In this document: one piece after another, positions 6,186 through 6,506 of the stretch
Position numbering within the stretch: position 1 is the stretch's first letter
Layout: each line of letters starts with the position of its first letter
Source: Acholeplasmataceae bacterium UBA6235
GTDB taxonomy: Bacteria > Bacillota_I > Bacilli_A > Acholeplasmatales > UBA5453
DNA length: 6,506 bases
Assembly: GCA_002441525.1 (NCBI GenBank)
Contig: DJWH01000081.1
Span: 1 to 6,506 of the forward strand
Direction of reading: 5' to 3'
The notes under the pieces: generated by a model
What the model was told of the DNA's origin: nothing
What the model saw: only the letters and a program-made list of their open reading frames with translations
The model's database searches: none
Position numbers and translations under genes: made by a program

Positions 6186-6315
6186 GTTTACTAGGAAAGT
6201 TCGTCTTTAATTGTTCTATCATCTAACAATCGATTTTCGAGTTTTATAGAATTTTCTCTAAAACAACATTTAAAATGCCCTCTTTTAATGACTTTCTATA
6301 TAATTAAATATATGT

Positions 6316-6333
6316 ATAAAATATATATTTTAT
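6316..6333. repeat. Perfect 18-bp AT palindrome upstream of tnpB
   Basis: ATAAAATATATATTTTAT reads identically on both strands. It lies 13 bp before the tnpB -10 box, within a stretch (6241-6360) of which only about 20% of bases are G or C by direct count. It could be an operator, a secondary-structure signal of the mobile element's left end, or simple AT-rich low complexity. No function can be assigned. Confidence 0.6.
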
Positions 6334-6343
6334 CGGATGTTTA

Positions 6344-6352
6344 TGGTATAAT
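6344..6352 (+). promoter_or_regulatory. Extended -10 promoter of the tnpB gene
   Basis: TGGTATAAT is a perfect extended -10 element. No -35 box is recognisable 17 bp upstream, where the sequence is the AT palindrome, which might act as an UP-like contact. Transcription would begin near 6359, just upstream of the ribosome binding site. Confidence 0.7.
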
Positions 6353-6378
6353 TCAAGTAGGAAAGGAGGACATCAATA

Positions 6379-6506
6379 ATGCCTTATAAAGCCCTGAAAA
6401 CAAGACTCTATTTGAATTCAAATCACCACCAGTTTCTGTTATCTTTAATGCGTGCTTCAAAAAGTCTCTATAATCAAGCCCTTTATAATGTGAGACAACA
6501 TTTTAT
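6379..6506 (+). CDS. tnpB: TnpB / IS605 OrfB-family protein, N-terminal fragment
   Basis: Start of a TnpB-type protein of the IS200/IS605 or IS1341 group; the right edge of the window cuts it after 42 codons. TnpB proteins are RNA-guided DNA endonucleases of about 370-450 residues, related to Cas12, that help such elements persist. The visible residues match the family's N-terminal region: a basic beta-strand start (YKALKTRLYLN), then a helix leading into SKSLYNQALYNVRQHF, the conserved Lys-x-Leu-Tyr-Asn-x-Ala-Leu pattern. AAAGGAGG at 6362-6369 sits 9 nt before the ATG, a strong site. No TnpA (Y1 transposase) gene is present in the 240 nt upstream, so this could be a solo TnpB element. The RuvC residues, zinc finger and 3'-end guide RNA would lie beyond the window, so intactness cannot be judged. 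Confidence 0.82.
   Translation, partial: MPYKALKTRLYLNSNHHQFLLSLMRASKSLYNQALYNVRQHF

Noticed and set aside
1..6506. CRISPR array, tRNA or rRNA genes
   Set aside because: No regularly spaced repeats of CRISPR type and no cloverleaf or rRNA-like sequence were seen on reading the window.

Overview
The window starts inside the end of a ribosomal-protein operon (3' part of rpsK, then rpoA and rplQ). It continues through a string of short, self-contained transcription units, all on the + strand, and ends inside a TnpB-type transposon gene. The organism looks like a low-GC Gram-positive relative, either Bacillota or the Acholeplasma/Izemoplasma side of Mycoplasmatota. The reasons are the rpsK-rpoA-rplQ order, strong AGGAGG-type ribosome binding sites, a TTG start on rpoA, extended -10 promoters, and compact intergenic gaps with clear intrinsic terminators. 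Tryptophan is TGG throughout and no gene has an in-frame TGA, so there is no sign of the mycoplasma UGA=Trp code. All seven visible stop codons are TAA. Genus-level assignment is not possible from this alone.

Layout: 1-1684 is translation and transcription machinery (uS11 end, RNA polymerase alpha, bL17), closed by a terminator at 1699-1729. At 1775-3541 a single gene for a cytosolic M3-family zinc oligopeptidase has its own promoter and terminator. At 3541-4064 a MarR-family regulator has a promoter abutting the previous terminator; a perfect inverted repeat overlaps its -10, and a UUCG-loop terminator follows. At 4095-6185 an intracellular GH20 beta-hexosaminidase is followed after 5 nt by an undescribed 59-residue protein, and the pair shares one terminator. 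At 6186-6378 an AT-rich gap leads to the N-terminus of a TnpB-family protein, which runs off the window.

How the parts may work together: the peptidase and the hexosaminidase are both soluble cytosolic enzymes that finish the breakdown of imported oligomers (peptides, and amino-sugar glycosides). The MarR protein sits between them. Its likely operator, ATACTA-TGAA-TAGTAT over its own -10, shares a 12-bp core with the equivalent position of the peptidase promoter. It may therefore control both itself and the peptidase; this is inference.

No complete novel system is evident. The best leads are the shared MarR-like site, the unrecognised small protein co-transcribed with the hexosaminidase, and the solo TnpB. 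The TnpB left flank may have truncated a convergent gene. Decisive evidence for the TnpB element (its 3' end and guide RNA) lies outside the window.
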